Positions 32,190 to 35,172 of a DNA stretch of 35,172 nt are shown piece after piece; the first letter of the stretch is position 1; each line of letters opens with the position of its first letter. Below the pieces are notes generated by a model that did no database searches, was not told the origin of the DNA, and saw only the letters and a program-made list of their open reading frames with translations. The position numbers were made by a program, and so were the translations under genes. The DNA comes from Microbotryomycetes sp. JL201 (Eukaryota > Basidiomycota > Microbotryomycetes): positions 1 to 35,172 of the forward strand of contig JAQYUZ010000073.1 of the NCBI GenBank assembly GCA_033819885.1. The letters are read 5' to 3'.

Positions 32190-34650
32190 AAAACGTTTCT
32201 GAAATATAGCAAAGGTGTCACAGAAAATTCTTCCGCGCTTGCTGTCTTGTTCTTTTTCATCCTCGTTGTCGTCGAGCGCCTTACCAAAATGGCCTTGTTG
32301 ATCCCGACGTCAACAAGAACCACCGCAAAACAATTTGCCGAGCTCTTCATCGCGCACGTGTTCTCCAAGCACGGTGCACCAGCCGATACCGTCTCCGCTG
32401 GCGATAATAGATTCACGTCCTTGTTCTGACAAGCCCTATCGCAAGCCATGAATGTCAGGCAAAGTCTCTCGACGGCTTACCACCCGCCGACCGACGGTCA
32501 AACGGAACGCGTCAATCAAATCATCGAGACTTACCTCCGGATGTATGTCAATTACCAGCAAAACGATTGGTCGAGTTATCTTTTTCTAGCCGAATTCGCG
32601 TACAATAGTGCGCCGCATTCTGCCACCGGCAAGTCGCCCTACGTCTTGAACAAAAGGTTTCATCCTTCTCTCGGAACACATCTTAAAAGTCTCCAACCGC
32701 CAATTCGTGGTGCCTGTCAGTCGGATCCAGGACCTGCACGGATACGCAAAGTCCGAAATCGGAAAAGCTCTTGCCAAGTACAAGGTCGATGCCGATCGAC
32801 ACCGTGTCGACGCTCCAGTTTAGCAAGTCGGAGATCTAGTCATGCTTGACAGCTCCAATGTTTTGACAAACCGACCAACGAGGAAACTTTCCGAAAACTG
32901 TCTTGGCCCGTTCAGCGTATCCGAGGTCGTTTCGAAACTGGCAATCAAACTTCAGTTGCCGGCGTCGTGGAAACTTCATCCTGTATTCCACGTGTCCTCA
33001 GTCAAACCCGTTCATCCCAATAAGTTCAAAGGTCCAACGCAACCGCCGCCAAAGCCAATCGAAGTCAACGACGATCTTGAATACAAAGTCGAAGCAATTC
33101 TAGACTCTCGCGTATGTTATGGCCAACTCGAGTATCTTTTACAATGGGCCAGATACGAAGGCGGGGCGGAGCAGCAAACGTGGGGAACTGCAGATGCCGT
33201 TCAATGCTTCCGAACTCGTCAACAAATTCCATTCAGATTACCCGAACAAACCCAACCCTCAATCATTGCCGAAGACTTTGAACGCTCGCAACAATCAAAA
33301 GAGGAAGCGATATTTGTTCCATTTCAGTCTTGACAACATCATACAATCAGGGTATCTTCTGGCATCGGAACATGCCGTCACATCATTGAGGGGCCGGATT
33401 CTCCTGCCCTTGCAGATGACTCTTCTTCACCTTCTCGTTCTTCTGCTCCTTCACCACCTGGCTGCGAGTATCCGACGACTTCATACAAAGAGTCAATATC
33501 CAACAAATCCACTCGTAACACCGACATTCTGCGCTTACCGCCTCTTCGCGCATCTTGATGCCTTTCGGAAAGACTGCATCCAAACACCATTCAGGACAAC
33601 TGCAGCCGGAAGAGTCAACACATACCGCATTTCATGTCCTCTTCGTGACAGATCCGACACTTGTATCGCTCTCCGTTCAACTCCAAACGGCCCCAGCAGT
33701 CGAGCCCGGATATGGCGCACGTGTTACAGCCGTCTGTAGGAAAGGCACGGAAATAACCTCGGCGTTTCCCTATGACAGCCTTTACGAGTCCCGTGTCTGA
33801 CCACGAAGAAACGACGGAAGACCATCAAGCGCTCGTCCTTTCAACGCGTTCTTGTTCCTGTTGGCCGGCATCGGCGCCAATGGGCTTCAATTCGCGTCCC
33901 AATATCGTGCGCAATAGTTGTCGTATTGCCGTCGAAAATTGTCGCCTCCACTGGCGGGCCTAATGGAGCGAACGAGTTAGTCCAAGTCAACACCGCGTCG
34001 CGTCGCCGCAACTCGGTGCCAAGGCGTGGCGTGGCATATTTACGCACCCGGTGCCCAAAACGGGTCCTCAAAAGCAGAATCGTCCGTCATCTCGAAGAAA
34101 CAGAAGTCAACAACCTTAGGAGGGAGCGTGTCACGGTTAAACAATCGAGATCGCTTAGACGGGCCTTACCGCCCTCTGTCAACGCTTAGTCAATCTCAAG
34201 CTCCAACTTGGCCCGTTCCGGAAACACGCGACCATTTCAGAACCGACAAACTCCTGCCGAAGCATCTTCATCTGCCAAGCCTTTCTTAGCACCCTGCTCT
34301 CAACTCGTCAGCGCGTGGCTGTCGACGTCTCGGCGTGTCTCCCCTGCTTCAACAGCAATCTCTTCAAGTCTGGCGCTCGCATAGCCAACGCAAGCCTGAT
34401 AGTGTCGACAGTTGGTGCATTGTTACCGGGCCTTCATGGTATCAGTCATCATACTTTCCAAGACCTATAAGAGTAGCTGTCCAAGCCCTCTCGCTCACTT
34501 CGTCTTCTTCTTCTTCAGATCTGAAATTACGAGTCTCGTCTACACCATCTTCATCTACTTTGATGGATCTTCAAGTTGCGAGAACCTACTAGGTCAGGGA
34601 CGCCATTTCCTTCTAAGGCCGGAACAAGTCAGGAATCACGTGACGACGTC
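32190..34650 (+). mobile_element. Ty3/gypsy chromovirus fossil, 5'-incomplete
   Basis: The plus strand encodes remains of a retroelement polyprotein. In order there are an integrase core (about 32190-32700; TDGQTERVNQIIETYLRM, FAEFAYNSAPHSATGKSPY-like segment), the integrase C-terminal part (about 32840-33050; GPFSVSEVV, LHPVFHVSSVKP) and a chromodomain (about 33080-33200; YKVEAILDSR, LEYLLQWARYEG). That order and the chromodomain define a chromovirus. Gag, protease, reverse transcriptase and RNase H are absent. Roughly 900 bp of non-coding sequence follows, then a purine tract and an LTR-like stretch. The element is clearly broken, with a few disruptions in the remaining frame, and appears moderately old. 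The boundaries, especially on the right, are estimates. Confidence 0.85.
34129..34650 (+). repeat. Possible 3' LTR of the chromovirus fossil
   Basis: A purine-rich tract (AGGAGGGAG, 34117-34125) lies just before TGTCACGG at 34129, which looks like a polypurine tract next to an LTR start. A TATA-like CCTATAAGAG lies at 34462-34471. There is no second LTR in the window to compare with, and the right end is a guess. Confidence 0.35.
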
Positions 34651-34701
34651 CTCGCACGTGACCAAAACCAAGGTATTGCAAGGCTGCACTGGGCATGTTT
34701 T

Positions 34702-34721
34702 CACACACACACACACACACA
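34702..34721. repeat. (CA)n microsatellite
   Basis: Ten CA units, the second such tract in the window. Confidence 0.9.
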
Positions 34722-35065
34722 AGTCACCTGGGGCAAGGCGCTTTCGCCTAGCAACCGGCATCTCTCCCCTCTAGGCCTGCATTCCCTCGAAATTCCAACC
34801 AATACGCACGTTCCTGCTTGCGGACCGTGCTGAGAGGGGAGCCTGGTCCTATCAGACCGTTAATGGCGCAAAGGTCGTGAGGGTCGCTCACAGCTAGCAG
34901 GCGAGACGGTGCAGCAGAGAACTTCATTCGTTTACCGAACAAATCGGCAATCCAAATTTGATCATTTGGTCATTGACAAAGCAGTGGACAGCGCCTCCAT
35001 CTCTGAGCGCAGAAGCGAGAGCGGCAGAATGGTCGCCAGGGATAAAGATCGGCGCTCGGGAAATC

Positions 35066-35067
<2 letters not shown>
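34722..35067. other. Intergenic, nothing recognised
   Basis: No gene, RNA or repeat is recognised here. Confidence 0.4.

Positions 35068-35105
<38 letters not shown>
35068..35105. repeat. Poly-T tract, 38 nt
   Basis: An uninterrupted run of 38 T. On the minus strand this is a poly-A tail-like run. If it marks the 3' end of a non-LTR retroelement or processed copy, the body would lie to the right, beyond the window. Confidence 0.9.
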
Positions 35106-35106
<1 letters not shown>

Positions 35107-35172
35107 TATCTACGTGCCCTGGAATTGCAAGACTATCGCGATGTCAAACTAACCCAAGAGCGGAGGCGGAAA

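Noticed and set aside
31553-32449. 298-codon minus ORF
   Set aside because: Antisense to the SDR exons and the integrase fossil; no domain.
33119-33739. 206-codon plus ORF at the end of the fossil
   Set aside because: Off-frame reading across chromodomain remains and non-coding sequence; not a separate gene.
1-35172. CRISPR array, prokaryotic defence or toxin-antitoxin system
   Set aside because: The window is plainly eukaryotic nuclear DNA and no regularly spaced repeats or such genes are present.

Overview
The window is the left end of a eukaryotic chromosome. It opens with a perfect (TAACCC)n array at bases 1-77, oriented as a native telomere. The genes carry many short spliceosomal introns (about 50-75 nt, occasionally 150-330), often with CTGAC/CTAAT-like branch sites just before a CAG or TAG acceptor. 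The proteins are fungal: a siroheme synthase of the Met1 type, ureidoglycolate lyase, a Far10/SLMAP-like FHA protein, Pex14, Gaa1 and ATP synthase subunit h. Intron density and protein character suggest a compact-genome basidiomycete. That placement is inference; the species is not identifiable from the sequence alone. All gene models below are my own splicing by eye, checked for matching intron phase.

Layout. 1-2121: telomere, then a pyrimidine-skewed, low-complexity subtelomere without a recognisable gene. 2122-10124: tail-anchored FHA/coiled-coil protein (minus), an uncertain ORF, COX6 (minus) head-to-head with mitoribosomal uL10m (plus), a single-pass PPxY membrane protein (minus) and MET1 (minus). 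10125-14156: a second single-pass PPxY membrane protein (plus; 5' end unresolved), then the F1-ATPase inhibitor IF1 (minus) head-to-head with ATP synthase subunit h (plus). 14819-25178: GAA1 (plus), a long PX-domain protein (minus), an unresolved coding-looking stretch, RPL21 (plus) and PEX14 (plus). 25272-30234: ureidoglycolate lyase (minus), the PAP phosphatase HAL2/MET22 (plus) and a Gln/Gly/Tyr-rich protein with a von Willebrand A domain (plus). 30600-30683: an intron-containing tRNA-Asn. 31183-32170: a short-chain dehydrogenase. 32190 to about 34650: a broken, 5'-incomplete Ty3/gypsy chromovirus fossil. The right end holds a CA microsatellite and a 38-nt poly-T tract.

Themes. Four nuclear genes serve mitochondrial respiration (COX6, uL10m, IF1, ATP14), arranged as two divergent pairs with short shared promoters. 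Two genes serve sulfate assimilation (MET1 makes the sirohaem precursor for sulfite reductase; MET22 removes the PAP by-product). DAL3 serves purine nitrogen salvage. I see no prophage-like, CRISPR or toxin-antitoxin system, and I do not claim a wholly new system. The most interesting leads are the two PPxY tail proteins, the GC-AG introns, the terminal tail-anchor exon of the FHA protein, the prion-like vWA protein and the unresolved coding stretch near 22 kb.
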